In this document: in pieces, positions 11,000 through 20,562 of the stretch | Numbering within the stretch: position 1 is the stretch's first letter | Layout: each line of letters starts with the position of its first letter | Assembly (NCBI GenBank): GCA_947579605.1 | Contig: OX388311.1 | Location: 29,514,951-29,578,950 of the forward strand | From: Athripsodes cinereus | Taxonomy: Eukaryota > Arthropoda > Insecta > Trichoptera > Leptoceridae | Direction of reading: 5' to 3' | Length of the DNA: 64,000 nt | Program-made: the position numbers and the translations under genes | Notes under the pieces: generated by a model | What the model was told of the DNA's origin: nothing | What the model saw: only the letters and a program-made list of their open reading frames with translations | The model's database searches: none

Positions 11000-11238
11000 T
11001 CGGCCGGTGTGGCGCGGAGCTCTTTCCTTTGAGTCACGAGGTCCCGGGTTCGATTCCCGGACAGGGCAAAGTGAAGAATGACCCTTTTCAAATTGTCCTG
11101 GGTCTGGGTGTTACATATATATATGTATATAGTGCATTGTATATGTGCGTATCGTCGCGTTAGTACCCATAATCAAGATTCATCTAAGTTTGGGACTAGC
11201 TCGATGTATGTGAATTGTCTATGTAAAAAAAAAAATAA
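11000..11238 (+). mobile_element. tRNA-derived SINE (family A) inside Helitron copy 1
   Basis: GGTGTGGCGCGGAGC (A box) and GGGTTCGATTCCCGG (B box) are about 40 bases apart, followed by a body with ggtctgggtgtt, a TATATG repeat, ctaagtttgggactag and gtgaattgtc, and an A-rich tail. The layout matches tRNA-headed SINEs common in insects. Present at the same place in Helitron copy 2, so it was carried along rather than inserted separately. Confidence 0.8.
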
Positions 11239-11240
11239 TG

Positions 11241-11600
11241 TAACTTTCGCAGCTTAGCGGCCTCACCCGATGTCGAGTACTTTTTTTCGATAGAAAAGGT
11301 AATATTTTTGAAACTTGAGGAAGTTGTTGCCATATATAGAATTATTTTAATTTGCCGGCAAAAAAAATCCACTTCGAAAATTAATTTCCTAAAATTCCGT
11401 ACATATTACTCGACAACGGGTGGGGCCGCTCAAGTTTCATAGTTGCGAATTTTTTTCCTATAAAATAATTTTCCAAAAATTTGGTGACCAAAAAATAATT
11501 CACCATATGGCAATAATTTCCTCAAGTTTCGAAAATATTACTTTTACATGGAAAAAAGTACTCGACAACGGGTGGGGCCGCTAAACTGCGAAAGTTCCAA
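11241..11600. mobile_element. Inverted-repeat MITE inside Helitron copy 1
   Basis: Terminal arms of about 80 bases: left aactttcgcagcttagcggc, right complement aactttcgcagtttagcggc, both continuing into a tgtcgagtac block and ending near gaaacttgagga. An extra internal copy of ctcgacaacgggtggggccg lies at 11411-11430. No target duplication was resolved. The same element occupies 15450-15810 in Helitron copy 2. Confidence 0.7.
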
Positions 11601-11690
11601 ATGAATTATATTTTTTTACACTATACCTTCGATGACACACTTTGACAATTACGGGAGTTTGTAAAGAGATTAATAATATTAATCATTCAT

Positions 11691-12246
11691 AAAGTCAGTG
11701 GGAGAGATGAAATGAAATGGAGATCTGTTTCTGGTGTACTGTGTGACAAGAAAATGCCAATAAAAATCAAGGGTCAGGTGTACAAAACTGTGGTCAGACC
11801 AACCATGACTTATTCTTCTGAATGTTGGGCCCTAAAACATAATCACGCCCAGACACTACACACCAATGAAATGAAAATGCTCAGATGGGCTGGTGGTGTA
11901 ACAAGGATGGATAGGGTGAGAAATGTCCATATCCGTGGTAGTTTCAAAGTCGCTCCCATCGGTGAAAAAATAACCGAAAACCGATTAAGATGGTACGGGC
12001 ACATCTTGAGACTACCACAGGATAATATAATTAAAAAGACGATGGACGTGGAAGTAGGACCCAGAAGACCAGGCAGATCAGTGACCACCTGGATGTCCAC
12101 AATTGCCAGGGATATGAAGGAGGCAAAGTTGCGCGCGGAGGATGCAGGGGACCGCAAAACTTGGAAGATGAGGACTAGGAGAGCCGACCCCAAGTAAATG
12201 GGATAAAGGCGAGGGCGAAGAAGAAGAAGAAAGTCAGTGGGAGAGA
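11691..12246 (+). pseudogene. RTE-like LINE 3' fragment inserted in the Helitron
   Basis: An open frame (11712-12197) encodes the C-terminal part of a LINE polyprotein: VVRPTMTYSSECWALK, NRLRWYGHILRLPQDN, a GRSVTTWM block and a final KTWKMRTRRADPK. The fragment ends with a (GAA)n tail and is flanked by a 16-bp direct repeat, aaagtcagtgggagag (11691-11706 and 12230-12245). In Helitron copy 2 the repeat occurs once (15901 region) with no LINE, so the pre-insertion site is seen directly. The reverse transcriptase catalytic core and the N-terminal endonuclease are absent, so this is a 5'-truncated, non-functional insertion. The RTE-group label rests on the recognisable tail pattern, not a search. 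Confidence 0.85.
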
Positions 12247-12400
12247 GCAGAAGATAGGGCAGGTGTCGAACATGTGTTGAAAGGCTTGGATTGGAGTGGC
12301 CAGAGGTCCTGGAAGCAGCGGTGGATAGTTATCTCTGGAGGAGATACTTAGGGGCAATGGGCCCCCGACTGAACTAGGCCAAGGGGAATAAGATGTATGT
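12230..12400 (+). pseudogene. Short LINE-like C-terminal remnant common to both Helitrons
   Basis: After the target site, both Helitron copies read in one frame as WERAEDRAGVEHVLKGLDWS, then stops. The pattern of tryptophan and basic residues is like a LINE ORF tail. Its presence in both copies means it was part of the Helitron before duplication. Identity is uncertain. Confidence 0.35.
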
Positions 12401-12575
12401 ATGAAATCGTTCATTGATTCTTAGGCGGTACGAAGTTCGCCGGGCCAGCTAGTATTTTATAAGAGTAAGAATCAGTTGCACTGGTAGGGGTGGAATATAT
12501 ATTCCGTGGAACGCCCGGCAGAGAATTGGTCACAACGTATCCATTTCAGAACAACCAGACCAAGTTACTCAATAG

Positions 12576-13696
12576 GGCCAATTCTGAATCTTGATGAACT
12601 AACTAAACTAACTAATAATAGTTGACTAATATTAGTCATTATAGTACAAATTCGTATTCAGTATTAGTTACGAACTATAAACAACTATAAACTCGATAAC
12701 CACCAAGGGCAAACGGTAAAATCTATGGGACAAACAAATATTAGTCGGTGATGCCGCAATAAAAAATGTTTTTCATGTTCCGATTTACACTTCTGGCAAC
12801 AATTTAATAGTTGTCGCGCGTGAAAATTGTGAAATGTCAGATTTGCCGGTATATTTTGACGTTCGCATTTGCGTCGGCGGTGGTATAATTTTACAATTTA
12901 TAGATGCCAAGAGTTGCGAGGACCCTAAAAATATACATTTTTTTTACTTTTAATTGAAAAAACAACTTTAAAATATAGCAATATTCTGCGGCAAAATGAC
13001 AGCAACTAATAATATTCGCCCATTAAAAGCCCCGAATAAAATTCTGCCAAATAAAACTAACTGAATACGAAATCCATAGATTCTCGAAATTTAGAGTTGT
13101 ACTAAGGTGTCAAAATGAACTAGCTAACTAAAAGACTTCCACAGTGTACCACAAATTATTGCCAAAACTCGTATATACAACGAGCTTGTGGTAGTTACGA
13201 CTCATATTTTTTTGGCGCGGTGGATATCCACCAACATACTAAGACCAAATTTAAGTCTCAAATATTTGAGACTTTAATAAGAGGATGACTCTGCTGAAAT
13301 GGTTTTCTTTCCCTTCCCTTTTCCTTCTTCATGAGCGCTCCATTGTAAGTTTAATTTTTCTCTACAAATATAAGATACTTAGTCTTGTTAAGAATCATAC
13401 ATACTAACTTTAAATAATAGCACTTTTCTATTTTTAGAATTTGTATTTTTATGTCAACTATAAACTTGTAATATTAATGCAAACTGTTTTGGTTTACTTA
13501 TTATGTAACTTATATCTTGTAATGTATTCTGTTTTACTGTTTGTTTGCTTAAAATAAAATAAAATAAAAATAAAATAAAAAAAATTAGTTTTAGTACGGA
13601 AAACTGTGAATACGAATTTGAACTAAATATTATGACTCAACTATCTCCTTACACTTAGTTAGTGCAACTAAACTATTTTATGATTCAGAATTGGCC
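12576..13696. mobile_element. Inverted-repeat DNA element with a nested LINE tail
   Basis: Perfect 15-bp termini ggccaattctgaatc (12576-12590) and its complement (13682-13696), with weaker similarity inward (tacaaattcgtattc near the left, gaatacgaatttgaac near the right). Possible ATA on both sides is the best candidate target duplication but is not certain. Between about 13125 and 13590 sits unrelated sequence ending in an (AAAAT)n tail, read as a LINE 3' end inserted later. No transposase frame. Confidence 0.65.
13125..13590 (+). mobile_element. LINE 3' UTR fragment with A-rich tail
   Basis: Contains no long open frame, includes a pyrimidine-rich run (ttttctttcccttccctttt) and ends in an aaaataaaataaaataaaa tail. 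It interrupts the flanking inverted-repeat element. Source family not identified; its 5' edge is approximate. Confidence 0.5.
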
Positions 13697-15202
13697 ATAA
13701 TGTGTTCGATTGTTTTCATAAATTGTCTTCTAAATGCGTCATTTTGTTGAGACTTTCAAACAAGTGTTATTTTTTTTAATGACACTCGGATTTTTTTTTG
13801 TGGGCATTTTTCTTTCGTGCTATGGGGAATTTCCCATAGAAATTTAGAAAATTATTTTATCTTTTTTTATCATATACATAAAAAAGACTGAAAAACAAAT
13901 ATTCTGATTTCTAATATATAAAAGGAAGACGTGTGTGTTACAACACTTATAACTCAAGAATGGCTGTACCGATTTGAATGATCTCTGATTTGTTGGATTC
14001 TTCTCCGCCCGGATTAAACTATAGGCTATTAAAACATCTTACAAATTCACGGGAAGAAACAATATGAAGAAAATTATTTACGCCATACATTTTTAATTTC
14101 AAAAATAAAAACAATATGGAGAGTCCATACGCTATTAGCGCCCCCACGTCGCCTGTTGCATTGTGCTAAAATAATCCGTAGGTTCTGCTATATTAAGAAC
14201 CAAATTACTATAACTAATATGAACGAAATGTGTACTAATATTTGTTTACTATAATTCGGTAGTTACATGGCAATAGGTTGTATCTCACTAAAACATAATT
14301 TTACAGGAGAGCAAAAACAAAGTTTGCAAAACAGATATTTCAGCCAAATTTCGAGCATTATATATCAAAATGAAGGTAATTATTATTTCTACAAGATAGA
14401 TGTAACATTCTCTTAATAATTTCTTCTAGAAGATGTATGTAACATTCACTAAATAATTTCTTGCAGTTTAAAAATATTTGAGTTTTTTTGCCATGTTGAA
14501 GAAAACAATCTTTCTACATGTCAATAAGTGACGTCTTTTCTCTCTTTATTCTGACTATAAAGAGACATATCCTTTTGCCACATCAAATATTACACTATTT
14601 TGAGCATTTTATGGAACAAACTTGAAAACGCAAAAAATGCGAGATACAACCTATTGCCATGTAACAACCGAATTATTCGACTAATATTTATGTATCGATA
14701 GATATTCTGTCACATAAATGTGGACGTGCACAGATTATATTTGAAATTGTATTTTATTTTTGCAGATGGAAAATTATTATTGAACCAAAAATTGTGCTAT
14801 TAAAGATGAAAATAAGAATGTGTTCATGTAGGTAGTTCTGATGCAAGATTGTGTAGTGAAATTTGCAGACAGAGAAGAAACATTACGAAGAAAATTATTT
14901 ACGCCGTACATTTTTAATTTCAATAAAAAATGCAATATGGAGAATTATACAAAATCAACAATGAATGATAATTTTTCTATACATTCTCAAATTAGAATCG
15001 TTATCTATACAATTTAACATCTGTAGTTCTGATATTTCAATTTTTAAAAAATCATGGAAAGAATTTTTATAAATTTTAAATGAATAGGTAAAATCTACCT
15101 GAAAAAAAAATTAGTACCTACATACATAATTATATTACGTACTGTAGATAATTTATAAACAAATCTGAGTTAAGTATAATTGTTCAACATAAATTGTTCA
15201 TG

Positions 15203-15447
15203 TCGGCCGGTGTGGCGCGGAGCTCTTTCCTTTGAGTCACGAGGTCCCGGGTTCGATTCCCGGACAGGGCAAAGGGAAGAATGACCTTTTTCAAATTGTC
15301 CTGGGTCTGGGTGTTACATATATATGTATTTGTATATAGTGCATTGTATATGTGTGTATCGTCGCGTTAGTACCTACCCATAATCAAGATTCATCTAAGT
15401 TTGGGACTAGCTCGATGTGTGTGAATTGTCTATGTAAAAAAAATTAA
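15203..15447 (+). mobile_element. tRNA-derived SINE (family A) inside Helitron copy 2
   Basis: Same A box (GGTGTGGCGCGGAGC) and B box (GGGTTCGATTCCCGG) as the copy at 11.0 kb, with small differences in the TATATG repeat, ending in an A-rich tail. Confidence 0.8.
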
Positions 15448-15449
15448 TG

Positions 15450-15810
15450 TAACTTTCGCAGTTTAGCGGCCCCACCCGTTGTCGAGTGCTTTTTTTCCAT
15501 AGAAAAGGTAATATTTTTGAAACTTGAGGAAATTGTTGCCATATGTAGAATTATTTTAATTTGCCGGCAAAAAAAATCCACTTCGAAAATTAATTTCCTA
15601 AAATTCCGTACATATTACTCGACAACGGGTGGGGCCGCTCAAGTTTCATACTTGCGATTTTTTTTTCCTATAAAAGAATTTTTCAAAAATTTGGTGACAA
15701 AAAAATAATTCACCATATGGCAACAATTTCCTCAAGTTTCGAAAATATTACTTTTACATGGAAAAAAGTACTCGACAACGGGTGGGGCCGCTAAACTGCG
15801 AAAGTTCCAA
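15450..15810. mobile_element. Inverted-repeat MITE inside Helitron copy 2
   Basis: Counterpart of 11241-11600. Here the left arm (aactttcgcagtttagcggc) matches the right arm better than in copy 1, so this copy is closer to the original. Confidence 0.7.
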
Positions 15811-16302
15811 ATGAATTATATTTTTTTACACTATACCTTCGATGACACACTTTGACAATTACGGGAGTTTGTGAAGATATTAATAATATTAATCATTCAT
15901 AAAGTCAGTGGGAGAGGGCAGAAGATAGGGCAGGTGTCGAACATGTGTTGAAAGGCTAGGTTTGGAGTGGCCAGAGGTCCTGGAAGCAGCGGTGGACAGT
16001 TATCTCTGGAGGAGATACTTAGGGGCAATGGGTCCCCGACCGAACTAGGACAAGGGGAAGAAGATGTATGTATGAAATCGTTCATTGATTCTTAGGCGGT
16101 ACGAAGTTCGCCGGGCCAGCTAGTTATAAATAAAGCAGATAAAATTCTAATACTGCTTAACCAAATTGCCTGATATTTTGCTATATACACATTTTCAGTG
16201 TTAACAATGTTGAGAGCGGTTATTAGCCACAAGCAGGTACAGTTTGAAAGTACACAGGTACAAATACAAGGTAAACATATTGAAAATAATATCTGTACTT
16301 AC

Positions 16303-16335
16303 CGGGAAATCGTCATTTTGAAATAACTCCAGTTT
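16303..16335 (-). CDS. Possible 33-bp exon of a minus-strand host gene
   Basis: On the minus strand a long pyrimidine tract ending in ...ttttctttttag precedes aaactggagttatttcaaaa, tgacgatttcccg and a strong gtaagt donor. In phase 0 it reads KLELFQNDDFP. In the phase left by the exon at 17265-17489 it reads (Q)TGVISK then a stop, which would make it the terminal coding piece. The splice signals are the best in the window, but the short length and unresolved phase keep confidence modest. Confidence 0.35.
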
Positions 16336-16439
16336 CTAAAAAGAAAAAAAAAACACAGTATATTATTATGTAGATTACAACAGAATTGACTTGAAATAAA
16401 ACTCTTACATGAATTGTTTATCTAATCTAATGAAAAAAA

Positions 16440-16705
16440 AACAATTCACTTTTTATTTATTGAGTCAACGTTAATTTTGTAAAGCTCCATGTTTATAAAT
16501 GGAAGAAAAACACAATTGGTTTTAGATTTACTTAAAAAGATTTTAATGAGTAGTGACCTGGTTTCGACTTATAAAGTCATTGTCAAACTAATCGACTTTA
16601 TATGTCGAAACCAGGTCACTACTCAATAATTTTTTTAAGTAAAACTAAAATCGAAGAAGAAGTTTAACAAAATGAACGTCGACTCAATAAATAAAAAAAA
16701 TGTAT
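16440..16705. mobile_element. Penelope-like palindromic element
   Basis: A near-complete inverted repeat: outer ends tttatttattgagtcaacgt and its counterpart acgtcgactcaataaataaa, inner arms with gagtagtgacctggtttcga and tcgaaaccaggtcactactc, and a centre of about 20 bases. The half-unit ends (tcgactcaataaataaaaaa) also occur at 48.9 kb and, in variant form, 39.2 kb. The cgaaaccaggtc block is hammerhead-like. No ORF. It was probably produced by two terminal units in opposite orientation. Confidence 0.6.
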
Positions 16706-16714
16706 TAACAAATA

Positions 16715-17242
16715 CAGTCGATTCCGCTTAATTGGGACAGCCGCTTATTTGGGACAAATCTCAAAGAACAGAAACCAAACCATGAAACCAATAGTAAATT
16801 TATATGTTTAATTCGGACAACATTCCGCTTAATTGGGACAGTAAATTTAAGATAAGAGCACATAATATTATGTTACACATATTCTCAATAAAAAATATGT
16901 ACAAAGAATTCTCATTTTTGCATTGAATTAAATTGTATTTACCTACTCATTTACTATTTAAATAAGGATTTTATTTCTTAAAAGTTTATATTACATATTT
17001 GTAATTTATATGATAATTTATATTACCTATATGTTATTTACAGTTTTCAAGAGTTTATAAAATAAAATTATTGAATAAAATATGCATTGTTATTTTATGT
17101 GTGTATTACTGGTTAATGTCCCAAGTTGCCAAAACCAAATCAATTAATTAAAAAAAATGTGAACTTCGCTTAATTGGGACAGCCGCTTAATTGGGATAAA
17201 ATGCCCAAGTCCCGATGTGTCCCAATTAAGCGGAATCGACTG
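16715..17242. mobile_element. pogo/Tc1-mariner-type MITE
   Basis: 528 bp between TA dinucleotides (16713-16714, 17243-17244). Termini are cagtcgattccgcttaattg and its exact complement, and the subterminal word cgcttaattgggacag recurs at 16735, 16826 and 17166. The TA duplication and the CAGT start with a CGCTTAATTGGGAC core are typical of pogo/Tigger-like elements. No transposase frame. Confidence 0.8.
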
Positions 17243-17264
17243 TATTCCGATGAATAATTCATAC

Positions 17265-17489
17265 GTTCAATAACATCATCACGTAATTTCCCACAGACAG
17301 CGGATAAAATGCGCGCATTAAACATACAATTTGTACTCTTGACGCTAATAAATATTAGGTCGGCCGGCCCTTCAGGACTGCCAATGGTCCACCCATGAGG
17401 ACAATATCGGTTTAAGGAGTCTACAAACCTTGAAATATCCTGATATGAGCTAGGTTTCTTTTCAATGACTACACAACTTGTGGAGGATG
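17265..17489 (-). CDS. Probable internal exon of an unidentified host gene
   Basis: The minus strand has an acceptor (ctctgttttacatcctag) and then 225 bases open without a stop, to a plausible donor c|gtatga. Reading phase 1 at both ends gives 75 codons containing SSTSCVVIEKKPSSY, ISRFVDSLNRYCPHGW, TIGSPEGPADLIFISVK and CGKLRDDVIER. The composition is protein-like (varied residues, G/P turns) and GC content is above the surroundings. It resembles none of the transposon proteins in the window and I do not recognise the family. The pogo-like MITE lies 22 bases beyond the donor, which fits intronic insertion. The alternative is a pseudogene or an unrecognised transposon ORF. It lacks its own start codon, so it would need upstream exons at higher coordinates, which I could not find. 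Confidence 0.5.
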
Positions 17490-18036
17490 CTAGGATGTAA
17501 AACAGAGATAATTAAATAGAAAGAAAAAAAAAAATGCAATACGTTAACTGAAATAAGCAACACGAAATTCTAATATGTAAATTATTAATAAATATTTCAA
17601 GATCAAAATATTTTACATAATAATGTTTGACATTAATATACCTTTGTTGATAACATACCAAGTTAAAGAATTACAATATAATGTAGGCAGCTACATAATA
17701 ATAATATACTGTACGTGTCAACTTCAAACGAAAGCTTACGTTGTATGAAAGCTGTCTTTGAGCTTTCGAAGTCTCCAATATTTCGTACGGTTATGTCCCT
17801 TATACTGCTTCGTATAAAACTATTAAATTAATAACCCTGATTTGTACACTATCGATTTTTTATATCAAGAAAAAAAATCACCAACACCATTGAATCCCGA
17901 TAAAGAACAGCCTTCCACTTTTTTCTACAAGATTTTGAGGACTCTGTAGAATACAGGTGTTCTCAAAACTTCACGATGGCACAAATCACATCTAAGATTC
18001 GCGATAAGAGTGTCTAATTATTAAATAGATTTTTTA
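17490..18036. other. Unassigned DNA, possible intron
   Basis: AT-rich. One minus-strand stretch at 17929-18013 is open for 27 codons between weak splice-like signals, but its phase does not fit the exon at 17489. Nothing else recognised. Confidence 0.4.
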
Positions 18037-18110
18037 TCTATAACATGCAGTCGGTCTGCTGGCTACCCCACTAGTGGGGAATGCCGTGGTGGTAGTAGTA
18101 GAAGTAAATT
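18037..18110 (+). mobile_element. Family C SINE-like element, 3' end only
   Basis: Reads AACATGCAGTCGGTCTGCTG, GCTACCCCACTAGTGGGG, AATGCCGTGGTGGTAGTAGT, then GTA-like repeats. A 5'-truncated copy with a well-preserved tail. Confidence 0.7.
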
Positions 18111-18868
18111 TTTTAATTATGTTTTTCTTTTTGGATACATTGTAAGATGATAGATTTCTTACTGTCAATATCTAGCTACCTACACAGTCAAGGCATTTCT
18201 TATAAATATGGTAATTTATATTTCCCCATATCCCTTCTGAAAAACTTGGACATTCAAGAATTTTCAGAAAAATGGGAAACCTATTTCGTATATTCCACAG
18301 ATATAATTTTTTTTTAAAGTTTTACCTGTCAAATAAATGAGAACGTTAGGAAAATCATGGGGAAAGGGGAAAACGCTCTAAATGGACGAGGCTGGGTTTT
18401 GCATTTCGCTCTCGGAAAGAGCGTTTTAGATCGAATTAATTGTATTGGATTTCATACATACATATAAACATTTTTAAATTTTGTCTAAATCTAGAACAAA
18501 GTCAAAATGTATTGTAATATTTCTTGTACATGGCCCAAATCTATTTTGAAAGCCGCCGTTACATAATACGCCATAAGGAGAGATTTTATGTCTCGAAATC
18601 ATATTTGCATGATGGTGTATTGAAGAAGAAGGCTCTATCTATGTATTTAATAAACATCAAAGTCACCCTTTACTGGATATATAAGATAATAACAATACCG
18701 ATGTATTTTTTCCAATATTTTTTTCACTGTAAAAAGAAAAACGGATGTGGGTGCTTGAATGGAAGAAAGAGAGAATCGTAGTTTTAGATTAAGTAAAAAT
18801 ATAAAATTCATATTTACTATCCAATTAATTTTGAGAGAAGTCATTTATATTGAAATCTATTATTTGAA
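18111..18868. other. Unassigned AT-rich DNA
   Basis: Open frames at 18524-18781 (+) and 18647-18844 (-) overlap on opposite strands and show no domain or codon signal; treated as chance. Confidence 0.5.
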
Positions 18869-19085
18869 GCCGTGAAGCACCCGGTAAAAAAATGGTTTCT
18901 CACTTTTTCACATAAGTTTAAGATTGTTGTGTTTAAAGACATTTAATATCTCAAATTCAGCGATTAGGTTTGCCACCTCTCTTAAATGTCTTAATTTTAT
19001 TTACTATTTGCTCGTGCATTGCATGCAGATGGTCTGCTGGCCCTTTCGTTAGATATGTTATGATGATGTCGTAGTAAAAGTGCAG
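18869..19085 (+). mobile_element. Family C SINE-like element
   Basis: From CCGTGAAGCACCCGGTAAAA through AATTCAGCGATTAGGTTTGC, CACCTCTCTTAAATGTCTTA, GCATGCAGATGGTCTGCTGG to a worn ATGTTATGATGATGTCGTAG end. Nearly full length; the central ggcaggtgttcg block is deleted. Confidence 0.65.
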
Positions 19086-19154
19086 TATCATTTGACAAAA
19101 ATCAACTTTTGTGAAAGCCTGGTATTTATAAAACATCACGTACAATACATAATA

Positions 19155-19225
19155 AATTTTTCACCTTCGGTTCAGTGAGGAGATATGCCACCCATCTTGA
19201 ATATCTCATTATATTATTGGCGCAG
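19155..19225 (+). mobile_element. Family C fragment
   Basis: TTCAGTGAGGAGATATGCCA, CCCATCTTGAATATCTCA and GGCGCAGAGAGAACT match the middle of family C only. Confidence 0.4.
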
Positions 19226-19564
19226 AGAGAACTATTTTTAATGAATTAATATTGTATAAGTAAGTATACCTACTCGTATAAGAAGGAAATTATGAAAAAA
19301 AAAAAATTAAAATAATATTTTCTTACATCATAAAGGTGACCTTGATACACTACATTTTTCGACTTATTTATTATTTAATAAAAACTCAAATGTATTTAAA
19401 AAAAACATTAAAGAACTGAAGAGAAAACTAACAAAAAAGAAATTCACTTGTTTGATTTCACTTCAGTTGAAATGAAAATAAATTAAAACATATTTGAGAA
19501 ATAAAATTACTTTAGAAATAAAAAAAAATCAGTCGAAATGGAAAATAATAATGGTTCTGTTAAA

Positions 19565-19758
19565 AGCAGGTGTTCGACGAAAATAAGACTTTTACATCTT
19601 GAATTCAGCTATGAGGTTTGCCACTCATCCGGTATGTCTTCATATTTTGTCGGCACAAGATGATAGCTTGCATTTTTACTACATGCAACTGGTCTGCTGG
19701 GAATCCCCTTGTGAAGTATGCCACAAGGGGATTGTATGTATGTATGTATGAAGTTATG
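19565..19758 (+). mobile_element. Family C SINE-like element, 5'-truncated
   Basis: Starts at GCAGGTGTTCGACG and continues through GAATTCAGCTATGAGGTTTG and ACATGCAACTGGTCTGCTGG to ATGCCACAAGGGG, followed by a (TATG)n run instead of the GTA tail. Confidence 0.65.
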
Positions 19759-20400
19759 TTTTTTTTATACGCAGTTTGTTTGTATACCTACTGGTAAAAG
19801 GTAGGTACATAGATATCTTTTATTAAATCATAAAAGAGATGGTTATATAACCATTTAATGAAAACAACAATATGGTTGTATAATTGTGGTAACTTTATAA
19901 CTTTATTGTGTGCAACTTACGTGTTTATCTGCTCTAAGTGCAGTCAGCTAAAGTAACTTATGAGTTAGGACCTAGAACAGAAGTTATCATAACTGTTTAA
20001 TTTATGTATACTGTTCTTTATATTATATACTGTTCTGTGAGCTAACATTACTACTCTTACAAAACAATACGGACAAACTACAAGTATTAGGGATGTACAT
20101 AGTAGGTATCTTCTTAACTCAGTTTATTAAAGCCTTCAGAATGGATACAGGAAGTTTTGTTGTTTGTACCATCCCTCATCGGGACGCCATGGCGACGTCA
20201 CAGGCTACGTAGCCATATTTAAAATGATTTCGTATTAAATTATGAAATGAAATAAAAAAAATAAGTATTGTTATATATTTTTGAAATGATTTCATATTTG
20301 TTAACATATTGACCTGAAAATTTATTTTATCCACCTATACATAGGTTCTTGTTTAGTGAGGTGGCAAAATTTATATTGTGGTAATTAGACGGTTAAAATG
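19759..20400. other. AT-rich DNA, nothing recognised
   Basis: No convincing frame. A slightly GC-richer block at 20155-20215 (catccctcatcgggacgcca) is unexplained. Confidence 0.5.
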
Positions 20401-20562
20401 TTTTTTTTTTTCTAGTTTTGTTTTAAATACAAATGCAATCTTTTCACAGTAAGCTTTAAGCTTGTGTCGTGTAAGGGGAGTTTGCCGGCACCTGAGATCG
20501 AACCACGGACCCCCTGTTTACGAGGCCGAGACTCTACCTCCAGGCTACCGACGAACTCATTG
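20400..20562 (-). mobile_element. tRNA-derived SINE (family B)
   Basis: Minus strand: GAGTTCGTCGGTAGCCTGGA (A-box region), GTCCGTGGTTCGATCTCAGG (B-box region), GCCGGCAAACTCCCCTTACA, CGACACAAGCTT, then a shortened tail. Same head as copies at 22.05, 54.2, 59.7 and 62.5 kb; the gtataaggttgtatttgggt tail block is missing here. Confidence 0.75.

Larger units (their letters stand above)
9705..12452 (+). mobile_element. Non-autonomous Helitron, copy 1
   Basis: Starts 5'-TCTAATATATAAAAGG after an A (9704) and ends ...ggcggtacgaagttcgcc, gggccagCTAG before a T (12453): a 3' subterminal hairpin followed by CTAG, inserted between A and T without target duplication, as Helitrons do. The element has no Rep/helicase ORF. 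It carries a tRNA-type SINE (11.0-11.24 kb), an inverted-repeat MITE (11.24-11.60 kb) and a LINE insertion (11.69-12.25 kb). The region 10.1-10.6 kb contains gtaatt...ttcttgcag and a second gtcttc...ttatttttgcag pair that look like introns, hinting at captured gene sequence. Copy 2 (13.92-16.12 kb) is nearly identical apart from the LINE insertion. Confidence 0.85.
13920..16123 (+). mobile_element. Non-autonomous Helitron, copy 2
   Basis: Same element as copy 1: TCTAATATATAAAAGG start (here after T rather than A), the same interior order, and the cggtacgaagttcgccgggc hairpin region before CAGCTAG and a following T. It lacks the LINE insertion, which gives its 2.2-kb length against 2.75 kb for copy 1. 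The few differences, for example loss of caacaacattaa near 14615, show separate decay after duplication. Confidence 0.85.

Noticed and set aside
11000..11075. Possible true tRNA gene in the Helitron
   Set aside because: Head of a SINE with a long constant body and A tail, duplicated with the Helitron.
12175..12414. Minus-strand ORF, with a near copy at 15897-16085
   Set aside because: Antisense of the Helitron 3' region; its repetition reflects the Helitron duplication, not a gene family.
17929..18013. Minus-strand 27-codon open stretch with splice-like ends
   Set aside because: Its phase leads to an immediate stop when joined to the exon at 17489, and the donor is weak.
20459..20562. Possible true tRNA gene
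   Set aside because: The A and B boxes belong to family B SINEs: the same head recurs with a constant non-tRNA body and A tail, and no cloverleaf acceptor pairing is apparent.
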